Source: Strix aluco (lineage: Eukaryota > Chordata > Aves > Strigiformes > Strigidae). Taken from it: DNA of 64,000 nt. Position numbers and translations under genes: made by a program. Below, in pieces: positions 28,501-37,620 of the stretch. The DNA is taken from the NCBI RefSeq assembly GCF_031877795.1, contig NC_133933.1, positions 25,076,029-25,140,028 of the forward strand, in the 5' to 3' direction. Every line of letters starts with the position of its first letter. Within the stretch, counting starts at the first letter, position 1. The notes under the pieces were generated by a model. It had not been told where the DNA came from, did not search any database, and worked only from the letters and a program-made list of their open reading frames with translations.

Positions 28501-31500
28501 TTCATGATTTCATTTAAAAAACCCAAAACCAAACTGATTCCCAAATAGAGGGGCCAGGCTTTCTGAAATATGATCAGGATTTCTACCTGTAACTTCCCTT
28601 ACCTGTACTAATCCGTTAGTGGTAACAACTCATTTCTATTTTGCATTGATAGTCAAGGCTTTAAGAGACTTCTTTATTCAGCAGATATCCTGGGCAGAAA
28701 TCTCATAGCAATCTTAATGTAGCAAAATTAATGCCAACTTGCTCAGGCGCTGTCTGTATTTTCCTCTTGCATTGTGTTTGGTTTTTTTTTGTTTTGTTTT
28801 ACTGTTCAAGCATCATTGATTACTTAAAAGCATGCACATCAATTATTACTTATTAGGAGACTAAGACAACATTGACATATCATCAGAGAGGAAGGACAAG
28901 TGATTTTGGAAAGAGCTAGAGACAATTATGGCAATTTACAAAGAGCTTTCCAAAGTCGATGTTCCTCATTCTGCACTTTCCCTCCATCATAAGGAAGACT
29001 GAAAACTTTTAAGAAGTAGGAATACCCAAATCTTTCAATTTCCATCTCCTTAAAAGTTCTGAAAAACAGGCCACCGGCCACATTTAGTTTAGACTTTTGC
29101 TCTCTGTTGTCCAGTGTTGTCTTGTTTCACATTTGAATCTTATCACAACTTACTATTAAATTAAAAGTGCATGAGAACAACTATACACAGTCAAAATATT
29201 ACAACTAACTGCCATCGTTTTGGGTGTTCTGCTGTATTTTTTTTTTTCTAAAATGCTCAGTTTTAAAAGTCCTCTCAAAACCCACACTGATTAATCCTTT
29301 TCAAGAATGAACAAAGCTGATGCTGGTTTTCCAGTCAATTTAGTACAAAAGAAAGTACAAAAAAAAAATGTTTTCTACCATTTGCCTCACATTATCAGCT
29401 TTATGGTTTCTGAAGACTGTGGTTCAACAGCAGATTGCTAGTTAAGTACTAGCTCTTCTGTTATTCAAGGAAAGGGGCGGGATAAAGGAGGTAAGAAATT
29501 CACCTTCAAGCACTCACAGAACCTGGAGCTTGTAAGTGTCAGAGACTAAAGGTCAAAATACAGCCAGGCTGGTACTCTGCTGCACTCAGACCAGAGCAGG
29601 AGCCTTCCAATTCCCTTTTTCCTATTGCAAAAATGCTTGCTTCAAAGTAATCTGAAGTCTAGACAAATCCTAATGCTTAATTAGTACAATTAAAGCCTGC
29701 AAAAATCCCTTGGACTGACTAAAAATGAGGGGTTTTTAAGCGCACTTCATATTTTTCTAGGCATGTTATTTTTAATTTGGTCAGCCACTGAATTATAAAT
29801 GGCATTTTTTATTTGTATTCTGGTCTCTGCGTGTCAGTCCTTTGCTTTCAGCTCTGTGCAAGACGAATAGAAAGCGTAGCATGTTGTTTGCTTAGCCAAC
29901 AACACACAATAATTATCATGGGAAGAGTAAATGAATTAATAAAACCACAATAAACCTCTTAAGGTATCACACTCAGGGAAAATGTAAGACTAAAAGTAAA
30001 AATGAGTAAAAATGAGAAAGCACAGCTCAAATTACTGACTGCCATGAAAAATTATTTCTGAGAAAGGAAAAAAAACAAGTTTGTTTGGTCACAGGGAGAG
30101 CTCTTCCTCCACACGTGCACAACAGAGAACCCCACATTTGGACTCAAGATTCAGAAGGATGCATGTGACTGCTACACATTCCCTTTCCTTTTCTCAACTA
30201 CATCAAAATCCCCAAGTACACCACTGAGCTGTTAACACTGTGACACGAAAGGAAGCATCTAGTTTGTGGTTCCCATGTGCCTCCAGCCTCTTCACTCTGG
30301 GAAGCCATTGGATAAAGAATTCCTATTTTAGCATGAAATAAATAGCTTAAACGAGAATAAAGACAGAATTTATATTGTTTCCACACAAATTACCAACATG
30401 CAGGAACTCCTGTATCTACAGCATGAATCAAGATACTTGCAACATCCTGAATATTGAAAGAAATTATGGTAACAGCTTTTGCCTTTTAGTTGCCAAAGGT
30501 TGATAAAAAGTTTCATAAACAACCTTGAAAATCTGACCTAAAGGATTTTTTTATTTTAAAGATACCTGTTTTTAATCTTCCTAGGGGAAGGGAGTAAGTT
30601 CCTTTTATTAATTTATAACAGTATATGCATATGTATTTTGTACAAGACACTAGTACCCATTTCATACAAAAAGCGAAAACAAAAGTATCTTTTAATGCAT
30701 CAAATACAGCAGAAGCTAACGACTTTCAAAATGGAAAATATTTCGATAGGTGGAAAATACTTTGTTTAAAGAACTCCATGTTGGAGTTCTTGTGAACAAC
30801 GTTGCTGAAATGAGAATATTTGAAAATATTGTATACACATGTATACATATAATCAGCTCTGCAAGCCACGCAGAATGTACTAGACAACAATTATCCTTTT
30901 CCTGGAATCAAGCAGAGAGCTGTTTCATAACAAAGTCTTGTTATTAAGATTGGTATTTGGCAAACATTCCCTTGCTTTTTGAAAAAACAAGAGCTTTTTA
31001 TTTCTTTCTAGTTCTAATCTTTATGCCAAGTAACTAGAAGGAAAATGTAAAATGGTTAAGAGGCAGCTATAATGTTCTATCTTCACAGCTTTTTCATTTT
31101 TATAGATCTCCTTTTTAAAGTATTAAATAAAGTATAAGTATTGAAGTATATCTGCAATACTGTTTAAACAGTGTGTGGCACAGAACGCTCTGAGATACAG
31201 CAGAACGCAGAATCCCAGAACCATCACATAAATCTGCAACGCCAAAACAGTTCAAAAGAAGGCTTAAATCTAACTGAAAGGAAGATGTACAGTAAGTCTG
31301 GAGATAATAACACTTTACCAGTTTCCTGACTCTGAAGTACTATGGTTTTTGCCTTGCTTAGAATATAAATTGGTCTAGCAAGTGAAAACTTTGAATCCAG
31401 CAGTTCAAACTAACTAAGCTTTGGGAGCTAAAACCTCCAAACTAGGCTCGTGGGGGATAAGGGACAATTTACATATATACCAAAGACTTAACTTTTAGCC

Positions 31501-34500
31501 AAACTAATGATTCTGTGAGGCTTTAAACTGATTTTATTTTCATGTTCTAGCTTGAGATGACTGTATGATCATAGAGAGATCATCCCACACATCCTTTTAT
31601 CCTGTCTTTTTTTACCAGACATAATTCCAATGCTTTTTGGAGCAGTTCTCTTTACTTAACCGCTTTAGCCAAAAGGATTAACAGTATAGTCTTGAAACGT
31701 AAATAATGGTAGATGATACAGAGCAGGTCTACTCTGAGCAAAGAGTACTTGTATGAATTTATTGGTTCAATATCGCAGAAGTGCAAGCACTACACCCACT
31801 GGCAGCTTGGAGGGGTCTCCTTATCAGCAGTACCATCAATTCTTTCGCAGCTCCCTGACCTCTTCTCCCCTACCTTTTGCCTCCGAGTCCATAGACCTAA
31901 GTTTTCTAAATTGTATCACCAAAGAGAGATTCCAAATGAGTTAGCATCAAGATTAGCAAGGATATAAGTAGCTTTTAACTGGTGTTTTCTCATTAAAAAG
32001 TTCACATACGAGTCTAAGAGAAGCCATACCATTTGGTACCAGAGACAACAGCCACGTACAGCACTGTTACCCCATGTTTTCCACAACCCTGAGATGACTT
32101 ACTGAATGATCTCTGCACATTCTTCCTCTTCCGCCCCTATTTACATGCATGCATTCCTATATAAATAATAGATTTTGAAAATACCAGGGAACATTTTGAG
32201 AGTTTTCTGGTTTTACATTACCATAGTGTTTAGTTCTGCTTGAATACGCAACCCTTCATTATTTATTTTATCCTCCTTTCATCCCACTAAACATGCTGCT
32301 GGGCTGCATAGTTTTACTTTTCCCTAGTGACTTCTAACTCGGTGCTTCCAGTTGTTAAGCATCAGTCGTCATGCTTCTTTCACCTCTTCAGATGAACAGT
32401 CTTACTTGATTCTTTTTCCTCATTTCTTCTGTCTACCTGGTGAAGGTTGCTGACGATTACAGAAGCAGATGGCAGCAAAGGAAGGGCAATAACTCCCCAG
32501 CTTCCAGTGGCTCTAAGCCCCACAGGTTTCTTAAGATACAGAAGTGCATTCAGACAAGAAGGGTTACTTCAACATGAGTCCTCCAAAGGGGCAGGGTGGG
32601 AAAAAAATCTTCCAATAGTACCTGAAAAGAAGAACTATTCATGCCATGCTCCTAACAGGTAAGTTTAGAAACAGTTTGTCAGAAAGCAAATGAAGTCCCC
32701 AGACAATTGCATATGGATATGGAGAGATGGCTGGAATTTCCCAGGGAGTGTTTGTGCAGTCAAAATATTATGCCCACTAAAAAAAAAAAGAGGTATGAAC
32801 ACGTTTGAATGAAATACATCTTAGATATGTGCACAAAATAACACAAAAAACTTTGCTTGAGATCTTCCAACCTCTGAAAAATATGTAAAAATCGTTAGAA
32901 TCATTACGACGAACAGTTGACCTGTTTTACCTACTTTTACAATAGAATTTTTTGCCACAATCATGTTTGTAAACCACCAATCATTAAAAATATTTTCTTT
33001 TATGCTACAAGCCTTTTTCACCAATCTAAAAAAATTACCAGTTGCCGAGACATTCGAGTTATGGTGTATAAATGACATTTCCATGTAATTTAGTTTAAAC
33101 TTCAAAGCTGAACACACTACAAAATTCCAGATCCAGCCAGCTTTAAGAGGATAGGACAAGTGTGGCATTATTTCAATCTGTCTTCTTTATACACTCCAAT
33201 CTGCAATGATATACCAGAGCCACATTCCTTTAATATTAGGTCACTGACGAACGTTAGGCCTTGGGCTTCAAAACCTGACAAAACCTGTCATGCTGAAACA
33301 ATTAATTACCTGCCCAGAGCTGTAAGCATTAGTGATACAGTTTGCAAAAAGTGTTCAACCCACTTCATCTAATCGTATCTTTTTCCCCGCTCTTAAAATT
33401 ATAACAATATTTGAATGCATTTTTTAAAAATACAAAGAACCAGAATGAAAGCTAGTTTGACTACACACTGAATTTAATTAACGTATCATATGAGAACCTG
33501 CATTTTAAATAACCCTGTTAAAACATGCACATGTTATAAAGCTGGATGATTTCCAATTAGCCTTGTAAGAAAATATCTGGAGAAGAAGCTGTTGTGCAGA
33601 TTATAGGCTCAAAATGTAATAAAATTAGAGTGTGGAACAAAGATCACGTAAAAATATCACACACTTAAGTGATACTCTTATGTGTACAGAAAGTTATCTG
33701 AGCACATAAAGATGAATACACATTTATCACTTACTCTCCTGTTCTCTTTAGCACTGCAAAGTAACTGCCAGTGAGTCAGTTTGCTTCTTCCTGAGCATAT
33801 ATCCATCCACCTGCAAGGCTGTTGGTCCCTGTTTTTACCATCTACCAACATGTCTTCATTGACAATGGCCTCTCAGTATGAAAAACTAGATTCACAATGC
33901 AACAGGAGACTAATACATTTAGACACACCTTGTATACTATTCAGAGAGAAAGTAAGTCTTTGGTTCCATGCTAATAACACATGTGATACAGTCAGATGTA
34001 TGCACTGTCCATTAACGTAGCCACGGCCAGTTTAAGGAGTTAAAATGCATACAAGAAGTCCAGCTTCCCCAGCATGGCATGGGACCTGAGTCCTATTTAC
34101 CACATGTTTAGAGCTAAAAGAACAGGTAACAGCAACAAGAAGCTAGGTGGCTGTTAGAAGATGGACTCATTTGATTTGCTGACCCATGAGGCATATTGCA
34201 AGTATCTTCTCACTGAGAAAATTCAGTTGCCTTAGCCAGAAGCAAGTCCAGAAATGAAACAGTAACCACTTGATAGGGATATGTAGATTATGCTAACGCA
34301 TACAGTTGAGTAAATCAGTACAGGTGGTTTGAAGGCCAGATTGTATCCTTATTTTGACAGCTAACAGACAAACATTTATCATAAATCATTATTTGTAATT
34401 TATGTACATTTATGTACAAATGTACACCGTGGCGAGGAAGTGCAAGATGGTAAAAAGCATCTTGGCTCAAGATCCCAAGCAGAGAAGTTAAACCAAAGTC

Positions 34501-36495
34501 TTTGTATTTGTGAAGTGCTATGGAAAACATTATTTTACCATATCTGGAAGAACTTTTCACTGCTCTTTTTTCTAGACTAAGAACAGAAACACAGATTATG
34601 GATCACATTTGTTCCCTTCCTCAAGACTATGGAATACAGATGAAGTTTAACAGTCCTGCTGCGCAGAGAGAAAAACAGTGAAATTAGTACACCCATTCTG
34701 ACAGTTTGAAAAGTATGACTGACTGATTCTGTAATGGCTCAACCTTCTGCATACCTTTGCATACAATATTATATAAAAGTATAAAATTTTTCACTTTTAC
34801 TTAACATTTAAACAAGTATGGGGCCAAAAAACCACGTCTGATTGTAAGCAGTTCCAACCCCCATGATTTTTTCGGTTTGCAAGAGGAATAACTGGCAGGG
34901 GAAAGCTGATTTGCACTTTGTATTATTATCCTTATTTTCTGCTTTCACCTTAAGGATAAAATCTTTATTCACTTTGACTTTTTCCACATTACATATTTGT
35001 CCCAGTCTGATATTCTCAGAAGTTTAAAATTAGTTCATGCATTTCATCAAGACAAAATCATTATAACTGACTGAAATACTTGTAGTTCCCAAGTTTTTGA
35101 CCGAGGATGCAGATGTTGGATGACAGGGAGAAGGGTAGCTTTTATTACCCCATTGAAAATCCATCCAGTTTGGCCCAATTGCAACTCAGAAAAACATAAC
35201 CTTACATAAAAGCTTAGAAGTGCCTTACTGTAACAGGAAATTTGATTTTTAGAAATTGCCTCTTGGACTGACTGATTTTGCCCAGGACCAGCAGGCTGTA
35301 GATTTTCCTTGTGATTGTTGCTCCTTGTAGCTGGGACTACTGTCACTGGAACTTCAAAGCTAACAAATATAAAGAGGCAAGTTCATATGAAGTGGAAGAT
35401 AGAAAGGATTAAGACCTGGAACAATCAAAAATTTCTCAATCCAATTACAACTTTGAAGTTTAGCAGATACGTACACTGAAAAGACATGGGGGCAACTCAC
35501 TGAACCAGCTGAACTGACAAAGAAAAACCACCCAGTACACTTACGAATAGAATTGTTGAAAGTATTTTTCGATGCATCTTTCTGAGGAAATGTAGGTTTG
35601 GATTAGACTATGCAGACATGCCACTTCTTTCAGTGTTTTCTTAGCTATCTCTGTATTGGTTTGTTTCACACAATATAGGTGTACACTGTGTCTTGTAAGA
35701 GTTAATGAGCTTCCAAACAATCCCCAAGAAGAAAAAACAGCCTTTTTTTTTCCCCAGAAAGAACTAATTTGCTTCAGGAATATTCATGTAGCCCAGCAAA
35801 ACTAGTTTCCTGACTTGATTTCTTCTGCAAAAAAGTAAGTTGGTAATGCATCAAAGATTAACTTGTAAAAACACTGGAGTAGAAATTGGGTTCATCTTCC
35901 TTTTAGATCTTATGCTTTTGTAAGAAAATGGAATAGTTATGAAAAAGGTTACCCATACTGAGAACTAACAAATGATACAATCTGCTTACCTTATCCTGGC
36001 TATGTGTTGCTGCACAGGCTGATGCTGAAAATGGTCAGGCCACTGATGGTGAAGGCAGAAGGATGGGGAGGGCTGAAGACAGCAGGCAGGCTGATATATG
36101 GGGGTGTGTTTTTGGCAAACAGATGCTGAATACTCAGTATGTGGCTGCATGCAGCACGAAGTCACAGGAGATGGTGCTGAGCTGCCAACCACTGAATGAC
36201 ATTCTTGCTTGTTATTATGGCTACTTAAAGAATGATGGTATGGACAAGGGTGGCAGCATTGCGACAACATCTGCTGAGTTCTTTGGTTGTCTAAAGGCAG
36301 AAAGGATGGTTTGATTGTACCATTAAGTTGCAGGCAGCCATTTGGACTCGCTTTTGTTCTTGGTGTTTCCTTGGATGGGAGCTGTTGGACCACGACATCT
36401 CCATCATTAGCTGCAACGATACCTGGGCCAGTAGCATTTGACAAGATGCTGCCATTGCTCAGAACCACAGAGTCACTGACATTGCTCATAGCCAT
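868..36495 (-). CDS. DISP1: DISP1, Dispatched homolog 1 (complete CDS, 7 coding exons)
   Basis: The CDS joins 36495-35990, 17617-17588, 13688-13565, 12315-12188, 11745-11648, 9580-9483 and 4512-868, all on the minus strand: 4629 nt, 1542 residues plus TAA (human DISP1 is 1524). Every intron is GT-AG and phases match. DISP1 is a 12-pass RND/sterol-sensing-domain protein of the plasma membrane. It exports cholesterol-modified Hedgehog ligands, handing them to SCUBE-type carriers. Visible architecture: cytosolic N-terminus 1-188; TM1 about 189-209; extracellular domain 1 to about 503 with a furin-type RxKR at 276-279; TM2-TM6 (sterol-sensing domain) about 504-657; TM7 about 718-737; extracellular domain 2 to about 983; TM8-TM12 about 984-1130; cytosolic tail 1131-1542. 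GxxxD-type motifs give D571/D572 in TM4 and D1050 in TM10, the cation-relay positions of the family. No frameshift or premature stop is seen. DISP2 and DISP3 are the alternatives, but the sequence follows DISP1 from end to end. Confidence 0.97.
4513..9482 (-). other. DISP1 intron 7
   Basis: 4970 bp, AT-rich. It holds the unidentified plus-strand frame at 8697-8987 and a degenerate short tandem stretch near 7255-7305 based on AGTGTTAGA. Nothing else was recognised. Confidence 0.85.
8697..8987 (+). CDS. Unidentified coding-like frame, possible terminal exon or retrocopy fragment
   Basis: An open frame of 96 codons plus TAA on the plus strand, inside DISP1 intron 7. It follows an acceptor-like TTATTTTATTTTAG and begins [10 protein letters not shown] without an upstream ATG, so it would be a 3' exon if real. 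It reads through [33 protein letters not shown] and [14 protein letters not shown]. Codon composition looks protein-like and there is no low complexity or membrane span. I do not recognise the family. Faint resemblance by eye to the N-terminal part of AlkB-type dioxygenases is not enough for a call. No poly(A) signal or upstream exon was found. It could be a decayed retrocopy or chance. Confidence 0.25.
   Translation, partial: PVSVNFHQLKLDINFYQKVMSSEVLNYLLTHAKEAMVASEAGYYNGYFDYARYQVQGKPRKITTVPDRQGQNVFFHLPTFKEKTSITLEVSLSTSN
9483..9580 (-). CDS. DISP1: DISP1 exon 7: extracellular domain 1
   Basis: This exon encodes residues 296-328. The acceptor is TAATTTCAG at 9581, and the first two bases complete a Ser codon. 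The translation [20 protein letters not shown] continues to [10 protein letters not shown]. The donor is AGG|GTAAGT at 9483/9482. It ends in phase 0 and joins IRSHSQFGD of exon 8. The conserved Cys in SMCNV probably takes part in the fold of extracellular domain 1; this is an inference. Confidence 0.95.
9581..11647 (-). other. DISP1 intron 6
   Basis: 2067 bp, AT-rich, with an A16 run at 10783-10798 and the G/T-rich tract at 11107-11199. No gene seen. Confidence 0.85.
11107..11199 (+). repeat. G/T-rich low-complexity tract with G runs
   Basis: G runs lie at 11107-11112, 11114-11119, 11139-11144, 11155-11157 and 11186-11191, separated by T-rich spacers. The plus strand could form a G-quadruplex. 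It lies in DISP1 intron 6, on the template strand for the gene. Confidence 0.8.
11648..11745 (-). CDS. DISP1: DISP1 exon 6: extracellular domain 1 with furin-type site
   Basis: This exon encodes the end of codon 263 through the first base of codon 296. The acceptor is TGTTTTAG and the donor CCAA|GTAAGT. The translation is [16 protein letters not shown], then [16 protein letters not shown]. RxKR at residues 276-279 fits the furin/proprotein-convertase consensus and falls at the position (R279) where vertebrate DISP1 has been reported to be cleaved. An acidic stretch precedes it. Confidence 0.95.
11746..12187 (-). other. DISP1 intron 5
   Basis: 442 bp, the smallest intron of the gene. Nothing notable seen. 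Confidence 0.85.
12188..12315 (-). CDS. DISP1: DISP1 exon 5: extracellular domain 1, first part
   Basis: This exon encodes residues 221-262 plus two bases of codon 263. It starts after TTAG at 12316 with [13 protein letters not shown], contains [20 protein letters not shown], and ends at AAAAG|GTAAGA (12188/12187). The sequence matches the conserved start of the DISP1 luminal/extracellular loop and contains no stop codon in frame. Confidence 0.95.
12316..13564 (-). other. DISP1 intron 4
   Basis: 1249 bp of AT-rich sequence with no recognisable element. Confidence 0.85.
13565..13688 (-). CDS. DISP1: DISP1 exon 4: transmembrane segment 1
   Basis: This exon encodes residues 179-220. The acceptor ends ACGTAG at 13689 and the donor is CTG|GTAAGT at 13565/13564. 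The translation begins [10 protein letters not shown] and continues into a hydrophobic stretch at about 189-209 ([18 protein letters not shown]), the first membrane span. It then enters the extracellular side with [12 protein letters not shown]. The exon ends in phase 0. Confidence 0.95.
13689..17587 (-). other. DISP1 intron 3
   Basis: 3899 bp. The first 350 bp in the sense direction are largely the ancient CR1 remnant at 17565-17230. The rest is unremarkable AT-rich sequence. Confidence 0.85.
17230..17565 (-). mobile_element. Ancient CR1/L3-like LINE remnant
   Basis: The minus-strand translation contains [20 protein letters not shown] followed by [15 protein letters not shown]. This fits the conserved C-terminal end of CR1-clade ORF2 (pattern: a KYFF-type motif, then N-S-L-P-E-x-V-x-E-A, then F-K-x-x-L-D). 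It is preceded by DNA matching the amniote CR1 pattern TACAGAATCATAAAGGCAG. Divergence is high, so the insertion is old, unlike the avian CR1 copies elsewhere. It ends about 20 bases from the donor of DISP1 exon 3. Confidence 0.75.
17588..17617 (-). CDS. DISP1: DISP1 exon 3: 30-nt micro-exon
   Basis: A good acceptor (TTCTCCTTCCAG) and donor (AAG|GTAAGG) bracket 30 nt. They encode the end of codon 169 through two bases of codon 179, reading [11 protein letters not shown] across both junctions. This joins the exon-2 sequence IARI to SYAAL of exon 4, as in other vertebrate DISP1 proteins. Both flanking introns are phase 2, so the exon can be skipped without changing frame. The encoded stretch is basic and proline-rich and lies just before TM1 on the cytosolic side. 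It is too short to be found as an open frame; I placed it by splice sites, phase and homology. Confidence 0.93.
22914..23103 (-). mobile_element. CR1 LINE, 3' fragment (avian type)
   Basis: The plus strand reads ATCACAGAATCACAGAATCA, then CTAGGTTGGAAAGGACCTTG, the reverse complement of the CR1 3' end with its short octamer-like terminal repeats. It continues through TCCAACTGTTAACCTAGCAC and CCTCCAGGGATGGGCACTCC to CAGCCCATTCCAATGCC. The element is strongly 5'-truncated (about 190 bp), the usual state of CR1 copies, and lies in DISP1 intron 2 in the same orientation as the gene. No clear target-site duplication was seen, which is normal for CR1. Confidence 0.93.
23576..23586. promoter_or_regulatory. 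MARE/AP-1-type palindrome GCTGAGTCAGC
   Basis: An 11-bp sequence matching the core of the large-Maf T-MARE, with an embedded AP-1 TGAGTCA. It sits in a locally GC-richer block of intron 2. Function is inferred from the motif only. Confidence 0.35.
26025..26451 (+). mobile_element. CR1 LINE, 3' fragment, plus strand
   Basis: It begins near GGCTGGCAGGCATGTCCTGT and continues with GTTTGGAGAAAAGGAGGCTG and GGGGAGGTTTAGACTGAACA, the end of CR1 ORF2 and its 3' region. It ends near TTCCTTCCAACTGAAACAG. It is about 430 bp, degraded, in DISP1 intron 2 and antisense to the gene. Open frames through it are broken remnants or chance. Confidence 0.9.
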
Positions 36496-36526
36496 GCTCC
36501 AAGTTCTTGATGGATATGCGGTGTTC
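35990..36526 (-). CDS. DISP1: DISP1 exon 2: start codon and cytosolic N-terminus
   Basis: The acceptor (pyrimidine-rich, ending TTCAG at 36527) is followed by 31 nt of 5' UTR and the ATG at 36495-36493. The start context is GAGCATGG, with A at -3 and G at +4, a strong Kozak match. The next in-frame ATG is two codons on (protein begins MAMSN), as in mammalian DISP1. The exon encodes residues 1-168 plus two bases of codon 169, and its donor reads AG|GTAAGC at 35990/35989. The segment is cytosolic and rich in Cys, His, Pro and Gln: paired cysteines at 80-81, 114-115 and 138-139, and HH pairs at 87-88 and 149-150. No signal peptide is visible, as expected for this family, where TM1 is internal. 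Confidence 0.95.
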
Positions 36527-37581
36527 CTGAAGAAACAAATAAAGCAAAGTTTACAGAGTTTTCAGATGCTCAGAAATAACTTCAGATTGAAATGAGTAAA
36601 GCTCCTCTCTCTTCTTCATCTTTCACAACACAGGGAAATAGAAAGGAGTCACACACACGCTGCCAGGAATGTTTTGAAAGGCTTTCATTTGTTTGACAAC
36701 AAGTTAAGAGCGAAGTTATGTAAATGCTCAGTGATTAAACCAAAGGATAAGTCAACTGAATAGACATTTGACAGTCTCTGGGTCACACTAACAAGTAATG
36801 GTTGAGGTATATGGGAACAAGATCATTTTGCACAAGACAAAGTAATAGCCACTATTTATGAAAACAGGTTTTGGTATAAACCATGTAACCATCCACACCT
36901 TGCACTGCAAATTGCCTGTGTGCTTTGAAAGCCAGCAGGAGACAGAACCACCCAGTTGAGATTGTTTAATAATCATTAATGAGCTGGTTTCAGTAACTCC
37001 CTTTCCTATCTCCAATTGCTATTGAAAATGAGGCATATTTTTATTTTTAAAGAAATTCTTTTGAAATGCCTTATTTAAATAAATCAAGCCACTTCAGCAG
37101 ATATCTGTCAAAATTTCTGGATGACAGACAAGGTTTTCAGCAGAAGCTTAAAATGAACTCTTACAAATACTAAAAAGATAGAATACAACCACATGTTTTT
37201 CCCAAACTTAAAAAAAATAATCCCAGGATTCAATTACTGCTTATTGAGAAGCTCCTGCTTCTGAGTGACACATATTCCAAAGGCAGTTAAGAAATGCGCT
37301 GTGTTGTAATCAAATGATATTAAAGATTTTCTTCTAAAGTCTTGTCTTTTTCAAGCAGAATGTAAATAAGTGAAAACTAAAACTGGAAAGGTGACTGAGG
37401 AGCTTGGCTCAAAATCAAAACTTGTCTGAGGTGCTTGCAGCAGCCCATTTCCCCCCATGCTAACTATAAACGTGTGTTAATAAGATTTGAAAATAAATTG
37501 GAGAGGATTATTTTGATAAATAACATGAAAGGTCAAACATCACACTTAGATAAGAATTTGTTTCCCAAGTTACATGGGGCT

Positions 37582-37620
37582 GGGGGGGGGGGGGAGGGAG
37601 AAGGAGGAGAAAGAGGAAGA
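37582..37620 (+). repeat. G13 run followed by purine-rich tract
   Basis: Thirteen consecutive G (37582-37594), then an almost pure A/G stretch to about 37620. It is a homopurine tract in DISP1 intron 1, able in principle to form triplex or quadruplex structures and prone to length error. Confidence 0.85.

Larger units (their letters stand above)
17618..35989 (-). other. DISP1 intron 2
   Basis: 18372 bp, the largest intron in the window. It holds two CR1 fragments (22914-23103 and 26025-26451), a MARE-type palindrome at 23576-23586, a same-strand frame with a hydrophobic segment at 23986-24210, and exon-like plus-strand splice signals at 32392-32658. No coding gene is recognised. Confidence 0.85.

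Noticed and set aside
36063..36595. Plus-strand frames over exon 2
   Set aside because: They are antisense shadows of DISP1 exon 2, whose minus-strand translation is clearly homologous.
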